The notes: generated by a model not told the origin, from the sequence alone. A stretch of DNA of 64,000 nucleotides from Paenibacillus sp. KS-LC4 (GCF_036894955.1 NZ_CP145905.1:4908501-4972500); one strand, 5' to 3'; shown: positions 51,933-60,962, counted from the first letter of the stretch. Numbers and translations are program-made.

Positions 51933-52805
51933 TCAAACTAAACATTCCCACAGCCTGCGTGCCCGCTCGGCATACAGAAGCGATTCACGCCAGCGGTCGC
52001 TTAACTCAACCATTGTCCCTTCACCTGTGTCCTCAACTGTGTGACGGGTCATCGCATAAGGAGGCGGCCCCAGCTCGCAGACGAATGGAAAGCTGTCCCC
52101 TGGCTGCGAACGCTGGAGCCAATACTCCATCCCCTTGCGCCACCAGCGGTCAAAATGCGGAAGCATTGCCTTCGCCTCTTCATGCTCCATGCCAATCTGA
52201 ATTTGCTCCCCGTTTGACACGCGAGCATGAATACTGCTCGTATGCGCGAGAAGCTGCTGGAGCAGGTGCTCGGCCTCAGGCTGAATACTCCGCATTTCTC
52301 CAGCAAGCACATAATGGGAAAAATCAATCGTAAGCTCCAGCTGCTCCAAATTTCGCACATAATGGGCAGTCCGAATTAAATCCTGCGTAATTGTTCCCCG
52401 ATGAGTCTCGACGTAAACCGGAATGCCCGCTTGGCGGGACAGCTCCTTAATGGCTCCAAGTAAAGCCTCGGCTTCCATTCCCGTTACGAATGGCGTCATA
52501 ACCTGTGCATTAATGAAAGGAATGCCGCCGAAGCGTACCGCTCTTTCCAAAAAGATTTCCATATCCTTCGCGCTGGCAGGATACGCATTGACACTCAGCT
52601 CAAGCTGATGCTGCGCCAGCTGTTCCCTCCACTCCGCCTCATGCTCCGGCTGAGGAATAAAGCCATTAATTCCATCGAATCCTGCGATTGCGATCCGCTT
52701 TATTTTCTCCGCTGTCGTATCGGCAGCAAAATCTGGCACCTGCTCCATGCCCCACCAGGACATATGAACACTGAGCTTGCGGTCAATGCGGGTAATCGGC
52801 TTCAT
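51933..52805 (-). CDS. Xylose-isomerase-like TIM-barrel sugar phosphate isomerase/epimerase
   Basis: A ~290-aa protein of the AP endonuclease 2/xylose isomerase-like TIM barrel family (IAIAGFDGINGFIPQPEHEA, IPVYVETHRGTITQD, LTIDFSHYVLAGEM, with metal-ligand Glu/His/Asp residues at strand ends). Members isomerise or epimerise sugars, inositols or hydroxyacids. The start is uncertain: the ATG at 52805 overlaps the upstream dioxygenase gene by 23 nt and lacks a strong ribosome binding site, so translational coupling is likely. It forms an operon with the dioxygenase. Confidence 0.82.
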   Translation of the reverse strand: MKPITRIDRKLSVHMSWWGMEQVPDFAADTTAEKIKRIAIAGFDGINGFIPQPEHEAEWREQLAQHQLELSVNAYPASAKDMEIFLERAVRFGGIPFINAQVMTPFVTGMEAEALLGAIKELSRQAGIPVYVETHRGTITQDLIRTAHYVRNLEQLELTIDFSHYVLAGEMRSIQPEAEHLLQQLLAHTSSIHARVSNGEQIQIGMEHEEAKAMLPHFDRWWRKGMEYWLQRSQPGDSFPFVCELGPPPYAMTRHTVEDTGEGTMVELSDRWRESLLYAERARRLWECLV

Positions 52806-53592
52806 ATTCAATGCCGCATGGCCCCCCGTCTGGATTATTCTCAAGCTCTATGACACTGCCGTCTGCCCGAAACAGCGGATGGTAAAAATGGCTAATATGC
52901 GTCGCGGATTCATTGGCATAATGGCAAATAAAGGCGCGTCGGAATCGATCCTTCGTTTTGTTGCGGTAAGAGCCGTGAATGAGATTGCCGTTGAAAAACA
53001 ACGTATCTCCCCGCTCCATCCGGGCAGGAACCGGCTTGTTGTCTTTCGGCGGCTTGACGAAATGCTTCGTAAACGACTCCGTCACATCCGCCTCCTCCGG
53101 ACAGGACAGCTCGTAATCATGCGTCTTTGGCACAACCAGCATCCCGCCATTTTCCTCATCGGCCGCGTCTATGGCAGTCCATGCAGCAATGCAATTGCCC
53201 GGCTCCACCTTCAAATAAAAATTGTCCTGATGCAGCGCCTGTCCCCGCGAGCCCGGCGGCTTGTAGTAGAACATGCTTTGCGCAGCAATCGGCTCCTCTT
53301 CAAATAAATCCCGCAAGACATTGAGCACAGGCTCGTGCAGCATGTAACGCTTAGCCGTTTCATTGATTCGATGAGGATGCATAACCCGAGGATAACGCTT
53401 GAGCGGATCGTTCGTCTCCGCGCTCAAATCAGGCTCAAAATAACCGGGAATAACCTGCTGGCTAATTCCTTCAAAGGTCGAGTCGATCTCGGCGAGATGC
53501 TGCTCGCTGAATAAATTTTTAACGATTACATATCCTTCGCGACGATACTGCTCCATTTGTTCAGCGGTTAAAGCTACGGCACCAGATGTCAT
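52783..53592 (-). CDS. Phytanoyl-CoA dioxygenase (PhyH) family protein
   Basis: A 269-aa Fe(II)/2-oxoglutarate oxygenase. The facial triad is visible as H121-x-D123 (ALHQDNFYLK) and H206 (LIHGSYRN), with a 2-oxoglutarate-binding arginine near 216-218. PhyH proteins hydroxylate diverse small molecules. AAAGGAGC sets the ATG at 53592. Its stop overlaps the isomerase start, and an AraC regulator is divergent upstream, so the three probably form one catabolic unit for an unknown sugar-like compound. Confidence 0.88.
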   Translation of the reverse strand: MTSGAVALTAEQMEQYRREGYVIVKNLFSEQHLAEIDSTFEGISQQVIPGYFEPDLSAETNDPLKRYPRVMHPHRINETAKRYMLHEPVLNVLRDLFEEEPIAAQSMFYYKPPGSRGQALHQDNFYLKVEPGNCIAAWTAIDAADEENGGMLVVPKTHDYELSCPEEADVTESFTKHFVKPPKDNKPVPARMERGDTLFFNGNLIHGSYRNKTKDRFRRAFICHYANESATHISHFYHPLFRADGSVIELENNPDGGPCGIEYEADYPH

Positions 53593-53897
53593 ACGTATTC
53601 GCTCCTTTTTCATATAACGGCACTTTGTCGCACCTGATATTTAAGGTTTTATTGGTGTGGCTTGATAAATCTAGTATAGTGCGAACCCCCTTTGGGAAGG
53701 AATGAACAATCATACTGAAAACTACATCAATTCTGCTATATCAATTCCGCAATCAAAAATAACAGCGTATAAAAATCACTTCTTTTTCCGATTCAGCTAA
53801 GCTTAAACAGCTAGTTTTCAGATCAATAGCCAATGCGGCGGCAATAAGGTAAACTAATTGTATTCTGCAAGTCCATCATGAGAAGGGTGGCGCTGCC
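53593..53897. other. Divergent promoter region of the dioxygenase and AraC genes
   Basis: This 305-bp AT-rich region separates the divergent operon and regulator. It should hold both promoters and an AraC operator, but no specific site could be assigned. Confidence 0.5.
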
Positions 53898-54719
53898 ATG
53901 AAGCGAAATAATTTGGACAACCGCCTAGAGAAGGCCGCTGCCGAGCCATCCGTTATTTTTGCTGGTCATTTTACGGAAAATGATCATTACTACACGGTGC
54001 GGCCACACGGCAGAAGCGATTGGCTGATGCTTTATACGCTGCAAGGCGAAGGCTTTGCTCTGACCAGCGATTCACACAAGTGCTGCTTGCCGGGTGAGCT
54101 GACGCTTATACGGCCAGGCTGCATGCATGAATATGGCACGGCGGCGGGAAAAACGTGGCAATTTGTCTGGGTTCATTTTCCCGATGTAATGGCTGAAACT
54201 CGGCTGCTCCCGACCTTTGATCTGATCTCGCACTCGATTCGTCAGCCCTCAGCGGGTAAACGAATTTATCGGGCTTTTCGACGAATTTTGACCGACTCGC
54301 TGGCGGGCAGCCTGTATGGTGAATCGTTATGTGAAAACTCGCTGCGCGAAATTTTGCTGCTGCTTGCTCAGCAGATTAACAGCAAAGCAGATGCTCGCAT
54401 TGAAGAAGCGATGCACTTGCTCGCCGTTCACATGACTCAGCCGCTTTCTATTGGGGAGTTGGCTCATACGATTGGACTTTCTCCATCCAGATTATCCCAT
54501 CTCTTCAAGGCTTCAACGGGGTATTCCATCATTGATATGCACAATCGGATGCGTATTCGCCAAGCTGCCTTGCTGCTGGAGCATACGAAACGGAGCGCTT
54601 CTGAAATCGCTTTTAACGTAGGGTATCAAAACTATAACCACTTTGCCGTGCAATTTAGCAAGGTTTATGGCCTTTCCCCCCGCGCTTACCGCAGCTGGAA
54701 ACAAACGGATGATGAATAA
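53898..54719 (+). CDS. AraC-family transcriptional regulator
   Basis: A 273-aa regulator with an N-terminal cupin sensing domain (HYYTVRPHGRSDWLMLYTLQ, LPGELTLIRPGCMHEY) and a C-terminal AraC double helix-turn-helix (about 170-268; LSIGELAHTIGLSPSRLSHLFK, SASEIAFNVGYQNYNHFAVQF). AraC proteins of this shape respond to sugars. AAGGGTGG precedes the ATG. It is divergent from the PhyH/isomerase operon and probably controls it. Confidence 0.9.
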   Translation: MKRNNLDNRLEKAAAEPSVIFAGHFTENDHYYTVRPHGRSDWLMLYTLQGEGFALTSDSHKCCLPGELTLIRPGCMHEYGTAAGKTWQFVWVHFPDVMAETRLLPTFDLISHSIRQPSAGKRIYRAFRRILTDSLAGSLYGESLCENSLREILLLLAQQINSKADARIEEAMHLLAVHMTQPLSIGELAHTIGLSPSRLSHLFKASTGYSIIDMHNRMRIRQAALLLEHTKRSASEIAFNVGYQNYNHFAVQFSKVYGLSPRAYRSWKQTDDE

Positions 54720-54785
54720 GCACAACAATAAGTGGAAACAAAACGGACAGAGATGGTAAAATAGGTTTAAGGAAGGAGGTCAACT

Positions 54786-55418
54786 ATGACCACGGAAAAC
54801 GAAGTAAGCGAAGAGGAACAACAAAGCGCGAACCTACAAGAACAAGAAGCGAAACAAATTATTTTGGCGGTATATACTCACACGCTCCAAATGCTTCAAG
54901 CCGAGTTTGACGCCTATCAGGTTGAGGGACAGATCACTAACAATCCCAACTACGGCCCCCTATTTGCCTACCGCTTGAAAGAGTCGGATAGCGATAAGGA
55001 GTATGCTTGCGGCTTCTTCATTAATGAATTGATTGAGAAGCATAAGGATCCTGAGAGAGCCAGCCAGTGGCTCGCTTCCTTCTATATTGATATGATTGAC
55101 AGCGGTGTCAACAAGCCGCTTCAGACACCTCCACAGTCCGAAGACGAAGCTAAGAAGCTGATCGATGAATATATCGTGCCGCATTGCGCTAAGTCAGTTC
55201 GGGAAGAATTTAGTCCTGAGCCGGTTTATGTAGATTTGGACATGAATGAGCAAATTGGACCGGTTATCGAAGCCGGATTCCCTGCCATTACGGAAGGTAA
55301 CAATGTATGTGCGATGCCTTTTGCCTACTTGCTCACGCTTCATCTAATGAATCGTGATCCAGCAGATCCGCTCGTTCATGGCCTGTACAAAATCCGTGCA
55401 GAGAACGGCTTGGAATAA
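54786..55418 (+). CDS. Conserved-looking hypothetical protein
   Basis: A 210-aa acidic protein with no recognised domain. The first ~25 residues are rich in Glu and Gln; the rest looks globular and helical (IILAVYTHTLQMLQAEFDAY, ACGFFINELIEKH, PFAYLLTLHLMNRDP). There is no signal peptide or membrane segment, so it is cytoplasmic. AGGAGGT lies close before the ATG, showing a real gene. It stands between the AraC gene and the nitroreductase, each probably with its own promoter. Confidence 0.7.
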   Translation: MTTENEVSEEEQQSANLQEQEAKQIILAVYTHTLQMLQAEFDAYQVEGQITNNPNYGPLFAYRLKESDSDKEYACGFFINELIEKHKDPERASQWLASFYIDMIDSGVNKPLQTPPQSEDEAKKLIDEYIVPHCAKSVREEFSPEPVYVDLDMNEQIGPVIEAGFPAITEGNNVCAMPFAYLLTLHLMNRDPADPLVHGLYKIRAENGLE

Positions 55419-55421
55419 CAA

Positions 55422-55467
55422 TTGACAATCGGCTCTGCCGACAATTATACTGTACATAAAAACAGTA
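55422..55467 (+). promoter_or_regulatory. Promoter and inverted-repeat operator of the nitroreductase gene
   Basis: TTGACA (55422-55427) and TATACT (55446-55451) form a promoter with an 18-bp spacer. The spacer holds a CGGC/GCCG inverted repeat, and a perfect TACTGT-N8-ACAGTA palindrome (55448-55467) overlaps the -10. Its place suggests a repressor site; HxlR/MarR-type repressors control nitroreductases in Bacillus. Confidence 0.6.
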
Positions 55468-55540
55468 CAGTTCATCGTTCTTTTTTGGCATGGTATGCCG
55501 AATGCTGAACGCATTTGATCTGCAAAGAGGAGTGTCATTT

Positions 55541-56173
55541 TTGTCTAATTCCGAAAGTTCATTCAGCACGGTTATCCGCGAGCGCCGTTCGGTTCGCAAA
55601 TACGATCCAACCTACAAAATGACGCAGGAAGACATTCAAGCTATTATCGCTGATGCTGTTCTTGCGCCGTCTGGAAGCAATCTTCAGCCTTGGCGTTTTC
55701 TAGTCATTACCGATCAGGAAACGAAGCAAAAGCTGCTTCCTATTGCTTTTAACCAAGAGCAGATCGTGACTTCGTCTGCTGTCATTGCCGTTATGGCCGA
55801 TTTGGAGTTTTATAAACATGCCGAGCGCATCTATGAAAAATCAATCGAAGCTGGCTATATGACCCGCGAAGCAGCAGATAAGCTCAGAACGAATATGACA
55901 GGCTTCTATGCAAATGCTCCTGCTGAACGACTGCTATCCTCTGTGCTCGTTGACGGCGGACTCGTGTCGATGCAGCTCATGCTCGCAGCGCGTGCAAGAG
56001 GCTTCGATACCGTGCCAATGGCTGGTTACAACGTAGCGAGCTTCCGTGAGCTGATGAATGTGCCTGAAAACTATACGAATGTCATGCTGATTGCCCTTGG
56101 CAAAGCGTCTGAGGCAGGTCATCCAACTACCCGTCTGGATGTGAACGACGTTACGTATTGGAATCATTTCTAA
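55541..56173 (+). CDS. Nitroreductase-family protein
   Basis: A 210-aa FMN-dependent oxidoreductase of the nitroreductase superfamily: N-terminal FMN-binding RERRSVRKYDP, DAVLAPSGSNLQPWRFLVIT and C-terminal MLIALGKASE. These enzymes reduce nitroaromatics, quinones or flavins with NAD(P)H. The true start is the TTG at 55541 behind AGAGGAG with 8-nt spacing; upstream in-frame ATGs lack a ribosome binding site. A palindromic operator suggests induction by electrophiles or oxidants. Confidence 0.9.
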   Translation: MSNSESSFSTVIRERRSVRKYDPTYKMTQEDIQAIIADAVLAPSGSNLQPWRFLVITDQETKQKLLPIAFNQEQIVTSSAVIAVMADLEFYKHAERIYEKSIEAGYMTREAADKLRTNMTGFYANAPAERLLSSVLVDGGLVSMQLMLAARARGFDTVPMAGYNVASFRELMNVPENYTNVMLIALGKASEAGHPTTRLDVNDVTYWNHF

Positions 56174-56186
56174 ACGAACGAAGCGT

Positions 56187-56285
56187 AAATGGCTTTAGCC
56201 GTCCTATTGCGGCCAAGCTTCCGTTTCGTGCTGAAATATAAGCCTATTTATTCGTGTGAAACTTATAAATTCTTATATTTTAAAC
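56187..56285. repeat. Dispersed intergenic repeat, copy C
   Basis: Third copy of the ~98-bp element, with AAATGGCTTTAGCCGT at the left, TTGCGG and CCGTTT blocks, then AAATATAAGC and CTTATATTTTAA. It starts 14 bp after the nitroreductase stop and is followed directly by a terminator. Confidence 0.75.
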
Positions 56286-56287
56286 AT

Positions 56288-56346
56288 AAGACCGTTTTCC
56301 ACTGGAGCTGCCTAGCGACGCCTCCTTTGGAAAACGGTCTTTTTTT
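56288..56346 (+). terminator. Terminator of the nitroreductase gene
   Basis: AGACCGTTTTCC pairs with GGAAAACGGTCT over a 28-nt loop, followed by TTTTTTT. Confidence 0.85.
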
Positions 56347-56441
56347 CAAATTTAACGTTCGATGCAAAACGATGGCAAGCAGCTCTATTAGGAAGAAGAG
56401 ATGCTCCCCATAGCCCTTGATCAATGATGGAGCTGCTTGCA

Positions 56442-57119
56442 TTAAGCAAGTGCCTCCTTGATGAACTCGGACAACAGGCTTTGTTCTTTATTAGATAGAT
56501 TCTGGATCATACTTACGAACTCCGATACTAGCTCCGTAATTTCTGTGCCTAGCTCCTCTTGAACGGTTTGGATGACCGTACCTAGAACCGTTCCAACAAA
56601 TACGAGCAGCCCGGAATGGTCGTTCGGCGTTTTATTAACAAGCAGGTGAATGGTACTCTTGGGCTTGCCTCCAAGCTTCTTCAAGTAGGCTAGCAGCAGC
56701 CCAATGATGTAGCCGCAAAATTCAATATGGGTCGCTTTGCTAGGAAGGCCATCCAATATTTTTCTAAGCAGCTCATTGATATTCATATGGTTCTTGCCGC
56801 TGAGCAATTGCTTAATCGTACTTGCAGTTGCCTCCCAGTCTCCAGGATTAACCAAGTTATAACGCTCCTGGCGAAAGAGCTCCACCGCCTTGACTGTTGG
56901 TGCAAACACAACCTGTGACCTGCCTGTTTCTTTATCATTAACCTCGTAGCTGCGTGATACAAAACCCACCTTCTCTATTTCCTTCAGCATGTCATAGGCT
57001 GTCCATTTGCTTACGCCTAGAGCTTTCGCTAACGTCTCATAATGAATCGGTAATGAAGTGTGTTGATACAATTCAATCAGCTGATCCAGAAATTGCATTC
57101 TGCGTTTCGTTAGCCCCAT
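56442..57119 (-). CDS. Winged-helix protein linked to the UbiB kinase operon
   Basis: A 225-aa protein. The N terminus is a winged helix-turn-helix (IHYETLAKALGVSKWTAYDML, residues about 27-50). The middle and C-terminal parts are helical, with hydrophobic stretches (IIGLLLAYLKKL, LLVFVGTVLGTVIQTV) that may associate with membranes or form a dimer core. GGGGGG precedes the ATG at 57119, 26 bp after the UbiB-type gene, so it is the last gene of that operon. It is probably a regulator; its targets are unknown. Confidence 0.75.
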   Translation of the reverse strand: MGLTKRRMQFLDQLIELYQHTSLPIHYETLAKALGVSKWTAYDMLKEIEKVGFVSRSYEVNDKETGRSQVVFAPTVKAVELFRQERYNLVNPGDWEATASTIKQLLSGKNHMNINELLRKILDGLPSKATHIEFCGYIIGLLLAYLKKLGGKPKSTIHLLVNKTPNDHSGLLVFVGTVLGTVIQTVQEELGTEITELVSEFVSMIQNLSNKEQSLLSEFIKEALA

Positions 57120-57145
57120 AAATTCCCCCCTATTCTCGGCTAACA

Positions 57146-58819
57146 TTAGAAACGTCCCGAGCGGATAATCGCATAGATCAGCCAAATAAACATAGCCAAG
57201 GTAACACCAAAGCCGATTTCTATAACAGGTAGTCCCCAGAACAGCGTTTGGGAGTGGTTTAAGGCAGCACCTACAATCAAGCCAACCATCACTAAACTAA
57301 GCGCAAGCAGGACAATACTGAATGACAGCTGGTTGCTGATCCGATCCATTTTTTTCATGAGCGTGTCAAGCTGAGGTGATTCCACTTCCATTCGTAGTTT
57401 ACCCTTCCGTACGACGAGAGAAAGCTGCTTCAAAGTGACCGGAATGTCGCTGATGAGCTTGAAATAATCTGGTGCCTCTTCCAGCAGCCCTCTCCATATT
57501 TCCCTTGGGTCCAATTGCTCTACAAACAGTTTTTTGCCAAATGGCTCAGCAATATCAAAAATTTTAATTTCAGGATCGAGCGCAACCGCCACCCCTTCCA
57601 TCGTAAGCAAGGATTTGCCGAGCAGCGTTAATTCAGAAGGAATCCGAATATGATGTCGGTTAGCAACCATAAATAAATCTCCAATAGCTGTTCCAAGGCT
57701 TATCTGATTGAGCGGCACCTGATAATACTTCTCCCGCATTTCATCCACATCAGCATATAATTTACTCTGATCGACCTCATCAGGCATAACTCCCATATTC
57801 GAAATGGCTCGAATAACGCCCTTAGAGCTTTGATTGCGCAAGGCGATTACAAGCGTAGCAAAATGCTTTTTCGTACCAGGAGATAACCGCCCTACCATTC
57901 CAAAATCAATTAGCGCCAGTCGGCCGTCAGGAAGCGCCATGACATTACCCGGATGCGGATCACCATGGAAAAAGCCATCGACTAAAACCTGATGAAAAAT
58001 CGCCGTTGCCAGCCGCTCTGCAAGCTGTTTGTTGTCTAGCCCCATTCGTTTAAGCTGCTGCCTATCGGAAAGCTTCACTCCGTTTACATAGTCTGTCGTC
58101 ATTACACGCTTCGTACTATATTCCCAATGCACCGAAGGTACAAAAATATACGGCAGCTTCTTACTATAAGCAATAAACTTTTCTGCACTATGCGCTTCCA
58201 TCGTATAATCCATTTCCTGACGAAAAGCTTTACTCAATTCCTCAACAATCTCAATGAGACGATAGTGTTGGGCAAACTCAAAAGCTCCTTCACCCAATTT
58301 AGCCATATCCGCTAATATATTTAAATCCGTTTCAACCAGCTTTTGAATGCCAGGACGCTGCACCTTAACGACAACCTCTGTTCCATCCCGCAGCGTAGCT
58401 CGATGAACTTGGCCGATGGAGGCCGCTGCAATCGGTGTACTGGAAAAGTTAGTAAACAAATTTTCGATCGTATCACCAAGCTCTGTCTCAATAATTTGGC
58501 ACACTTCCTCATACGGAAAAGCAGGCACATGGTCCTGCAAGCGCTCCAATTCAACCAAAATATTTGCCGGAATTAAATCTGGCCTCGTGCTTGCAATTTG
58601 TCCCAGCTTAACAAAGGTTGGACCTAGTTCCTCCAGCAATGTCCGAATGCGTTCGCCAACGCTTCTAGTTTGAATCTCTTCTTGCTCCGGTTTGCGTATA
58701 AACTTCAATCTATCCCTGGCTCCGATACCATCTGATACATATCCCAGCCCATTTCGTGCTATCGCAGTCACAATTGTTCGATATCGCTGCAACTGCCTAA
58801 TCCTTTTTCCGTGCTGCAA
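57146..58819 (-). CDS. UbiB/ABC1/ADCK-family atypical kinase
   Basis: A 557-aa protein with the family hallmarks: KxGQ motif (PTFVKLGQIASTRPDLIP, about residue 72), alanine-rich nucleotide loop (AAASIGQVHRA), VVVKVQRPG lysine strand, FFHGDPHPGN catalytic loop, LIDFGMVG metal motif and two C-terminal membrane helices. The family supports isoprenoid-lipid (quinone) metabolism through ATPase activity. It starts with TTG at 58819 behind GGGGG. It lies 15 bp after a phasin-like gene. Confidence 0.92.
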   Translation of the reverse strand: MQHGKRIRQLQRYRTIVTAIARNGLGYVSDGIGARDRLKFIRKPEQEEIQTRSVGERIRTLLEELGPTFVKLGQIASTRPDLIPANILVELERLQDHVPAFPYEEVCQIIETELGDTIENLFTNFSSTPIAAASIGQVHRATLRDGTEVVVKVQRPGIQKLVETDLNILADMAKLGEGAFEFAQHYRLIEIVEELSKAFRQEMDYTMEAHSAEKFIAYSKKLPYIFVPSVHWEYSTKRVMTTDYVNGVKLSDRQQLKRMGLDNKQLAERLATAIFHQVLVDGFFHGDPHPGNVMALPDGRLALIDFGMVGRLSPGTKKHFATLVIALRNQSSKGVIRAISNMGVMPDEVDQSKLYADVDEMREKYYQVPLNQISLGTAIGDLFMVANRHHIRIPSELTLLGKSLLTMEGVAVALDPEIKIFDIAEPFGKKLFVEQLDPREIWRGLLEEAPDYFKLISDIPVTLKQLSLVVRKGKLRMEVESPQLDTLMKKMDRISNQLSFSIVLLALSLVMVGLIVGAALNHSQTLFWGLPVIEIGFGVTLAMFIWLIYAIIRSGRF

Positions 58820-58834
58820 TCGTGTAGCCCCCTG

Positions 58835-59137
58835 TCACTCCGTGCTTTGCTCTTTCTGCTCAAGTGCATCCAGCCGTTTTTCAAGTCGCTCGATATCCTC
58901 GCGGGTAGCTATTTTCCCTTCACTTAAAATAGTTCTTACTCGTTCCTGAGCCATGGCTTCAATCTGCTCACGCAGCTCTTCCCCTTTTTGAAGAAGTGTA
59001 TCGGTTAAAGTTTTGGATTCTTCTTTACTAACTTGACCTTTCTGCACCAATTCCTCAATCGTTTTTTCCACCTGCTCCTTACCGGTAACCGCGATCCCCA
59101 TTGCCAACGACATAGCTTTGCTTATTGTATCTTTCAT
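58835..59137 (-). CDS. Phasin-like coiled-coil protein
   Basis: A 100-aa helical protein. A short amphipathic N terminus (DTISKAMSLAMGIAVTG) precedes a charged coiled coil (KTIEELVQKGQVSKEESKTL ... EDIERLEKRLDALEQK). It resembles the short phasin-like proteins found before UbiB-type genes. AAAGGAGC sets the ATG at 59137; an in-frame TTG two codons upstream was rejected. It is the first gene of a three-gene operon with UbiB and the winged-helix protein and may bind lipid or the kinase. Confidence 0.82.
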   Translation of the reverse strand: MKDTISKAMSLAMGIAVTGKEQVEKTIEELVQKGQVSKEESKTLTDTLLQKGEELREQIEAMAQERVRTILSEGKIATREDIERLEKRLDALEQKEQSTE

Positions 59138-59360
59138 CTTCAAACAGCTCCTTTGCTTCTATAGATATTAAAATACACAAAAAACCAAAAAACTATACAA
59201 AAAAAGATGCGCCCTGCTACACTAGACTAGATGTTGCTCACTTACATTGAAAACATTACCTAACAGTTTTTTTGAATTTTTGTGTCTAGAGATTACCACT
59301 AAAATAATAAGCTGTCAAATGGTCATCAAACCAAACTGCTCCGTTCTAATTTATAACGAA

Positions 59361-59393
59361 AAACGCTGATCACAAATTTTGTGATCAGCGTTT
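59361..59393 (-). terminator. Terminator of the rRNA-tRNA operon
   Basis: AAACGCTGATCACAA forms a near-perfect hairpin with its complement around an AATTT centre and is followed on the minus strand by TTTTTCG. It lies 17 bp past the last tRNA. Confidence 0.88.
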
Positions 59394-59409
59394 CGATAAC
59401 TTGCATATA

Positions 59410-59488
59410 TGCCGGCGAGAGGACTCGAACCTCCACGGTTTCCCTCACGATTTTGAGTCGCGCGCGTCTGCCATTCCGCCACGCCGGC
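59410..59488 (-). tRNA. tRNA-Leu (CAA)
   Basis: Cloverleaf on the minus strand with acceptor GCCGGCG/CGCCGGC, anticodon loop CTCAAAA and an extended variable arm. CCA is not encoded. Confidence 0.93.
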
Positions 59489-59505
59489 GTTTTAAAGAAT
59501 AATGG

Positions 59506-59579
59506 CGTGCCCTAAGAGATTCGAACTCCTGGCCTTTTGATTCGTAGTCAAACGCTCTATCCAGCTGAGCTAAGGGCAC
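59506..59579 (-). tRNA. tRNA-Arg (ACG)
   Basis: Acceptor GTGCCCT/AGGGCAC, anticodon loop CTACGAA. CCA is not encoded. Confidence 0.95.
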
Positions 59580-59596
59580 ACACTATAAAATTGTGG

Positions 59597-59667
59597 AGGC
59601 GCCACCCAGACTCGAACTGGGGGTAGAGCTTTTGCAGAGCTCTGCCTTACCACTTGGCTATGGCGCC
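59597..59667 (-). tRNA. tRNA-Cys (GCA)
   Basis: Acceptor GGCGCCA/TGGCGCC, anticodon loop CTGCAAA. CCA is not encoded. Confidence 0.95.
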
Positions 59668-59674
59668 ATAAAGA

Positions 59675-59749
59675 TGGAGCGGACGACGAGATTCGAACTC
59701 GCGACCCTCGCCTTGGCAAGGCGATGCTCTACCACTGAGCCACGTCCGC
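59675..59749 (-). tRNA. tRNA-Gly (GCC)
   Basis: Acceptor GCGGACG/CGTCCGC, anticodon loop TTGCCAA. CCA is encoded. Confidence 0.95.
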
Positions 59750-59756
59750 AAAAGAA

Positions 59757-59831
59757 TGGCTGGGGATTCAGGGATCGAACCTGAGAATGACGGAGTCAAA
59801 GTCCGTTGCCTTACCGCTTGGCTAATCCCCA
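59757..59831 (-). tRNA. tRNA-Gln (TTG)
   Basis: Acceptor TGGGGAT/ATCCCCA, anticodon loop CTTTGAC. CCA is encoded. Confidence 0.95.
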
Positions 59832-59862
59832 ACAATTGGTTTTTTGAAATTTTGAACAATAA

Positions 59863-59939
59863 TGGGGCGGACGAGGGGAATTGAACCCCCGAATGTCGGA
59901 TCCACAAACCGATGCGTTAACCACTTCGCCACGACCGCC
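59863..59939 (-). tRNA. tRNA-His (GTG)
   Basis: Anticodon loop TTGTGGA, with the extra 5' G typical of tRNA-His. One T-T mismatch in the acceptor stem. CCA is encoded. Confidence 0.93.
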
Positions 59940-59962
59940 ATATTATATTGTCCTGTTTTGAT

Positions 59963-60036
59963 TGGCAGGGGCAGCAGGAATTGAACCCACACCAACGGTT
60001 TTGGAGACCGTTGTTCTACCCTTAAACTATGCCCCT
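59963..60036 (-). tRNA. tRNA-Trp (CCA)
   Basis: Acceptor AGGGGCA/TGCCCCT, anticodon loop CTCCAAA. 3' CCA is encoded. Confidence 0.95.
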
Positions 60037-60042
60037 AAAAAC

Positions 60043-60126
60043 TGGTGGAGGATGATGGATTCGAACCACCGAACCCGAAGGAACAGATTTACAGTCTGCC
60101 GCGTTTAGCCACTTCGCTAATCCTCC
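60043..60126 (-). tRNA. tRNA-Tyr (GTA)
   Basis: Acceptor starting GGAGGAT, anticodon loop CTGTAAA and a long variable arm. CCA is encoded. Confidence 0.95.
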
Positions 60127-60131
60127 ATAAG

Positions 60132-60207
<76 letters not shown>

Positions 60208-60240
60208 ATGGTACAATCATTTCTTTAGCAATCATCTTAA

Positions 60241-60316
<76 letters not shown>

Positions 60317-60328
60317 AGATGCTTTAAA

Positions 60329-60405
60329 TGGCGGAGCTGACGAGATTCGAACTCGCGGTCTCCTGCGTGACAGGCAGGCATGTTAGGCCTCTACACCACA
60401 GCTCC
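60329..60405 (-). tRNA. tRNA-Asp (GTC)
   Basis: Acceptor GGAGCTG/CAGCTCC, anticodon loop CTGTCAC. CCA is encoded. Confidence 0.95.
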
Positions 60406-60440
60406 ACATCATATTCTCGGATCATTCCGAAGGTAAAGTT

Positions 60441-60517
<77 letters not shown>

Positions 60518-60534
60518 TCATCTCAAAAGCTATA

Positions 60535-60610
60535 TGGTGGAGGCTGAGGGGATCGAACCCCCGACCCTCTGCTTGTAAGGCAGATGCTCTCCCAGCTGAG
60601 CTAAGCCTCC
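60535..60610 (-). tRNA. tRNA-Val (TAC)
   Basis: Acceptor GGAGGCT/AGCCTCC, anticodon loop CTTACAA. CCA is encoded. Confidence 0.95.
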
Positions 60611-60681
60611 ATGTTGCTTAAGCGACTTTTATATCATACCACTTTTTAAAGCGTTTTGCAAGTGCTTTTTTAAAAGTTTTT

Positions 60682-60756
60682 TGGTGACCCGTAGGGGACT
60701 CGAACCCCTGTTACCTCCGTGAAAGGGAGGTGTCTTAACCACTTGACCAACGGGCC
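60682..60756 (-). tRNA. tRNA-Glu (TTC)
   Basis: Acceptor GGCCCGT/ACGGGTC, anticodon loop CTTTCAC. CCA is encoded. Confidence 0.95.
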
Positions 60757-60791
60757 ATACTGAAATTCTACCAACATACTTTAAGTAAGTA

Positions 60792-60882
60792 TGGCAGAGA
60801 GGAAGGGATTCGAACCCTCGAGACCCGGTTAGAGCCTACACGATTTCCAATCGTGCTCCTTCGACCACTCGGACACCTCTCT
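60792..60882 (-). tRNA. tRNA-Ser (GGA)
   Basis: Acceptor AGAGAGG/CCTCTCT, anticodon loop TTGGAAA and a long variable arm. CCA is encoded. Confidence 0.95.
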
Positions 60883-60886
60883 ATAA

Positions 60887-60962
60887 TGGCTCCCCGAACA
60901 GGACTCGAACCTGTGACAACTCGATTAACAGTCGAGTGCTCTACCAACTGAGCTATCAGGGA
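60887..60962 (-). tRNA. tRNA-Asn (GTT)
   Basis: Acceptor TCCCTGA/TCGGGGA, anticodon loop CTGTTAA. CCA is encoded. First tRNA after the 23S gene. Confidence 0.95.

Noticed and set aside
51647..52333. 228-codon frame opposite the isomerase gene
   Set aside because: It runs antisense to a well supported TIM-barrel gene and has no recognisable domain or ribosome binding site.
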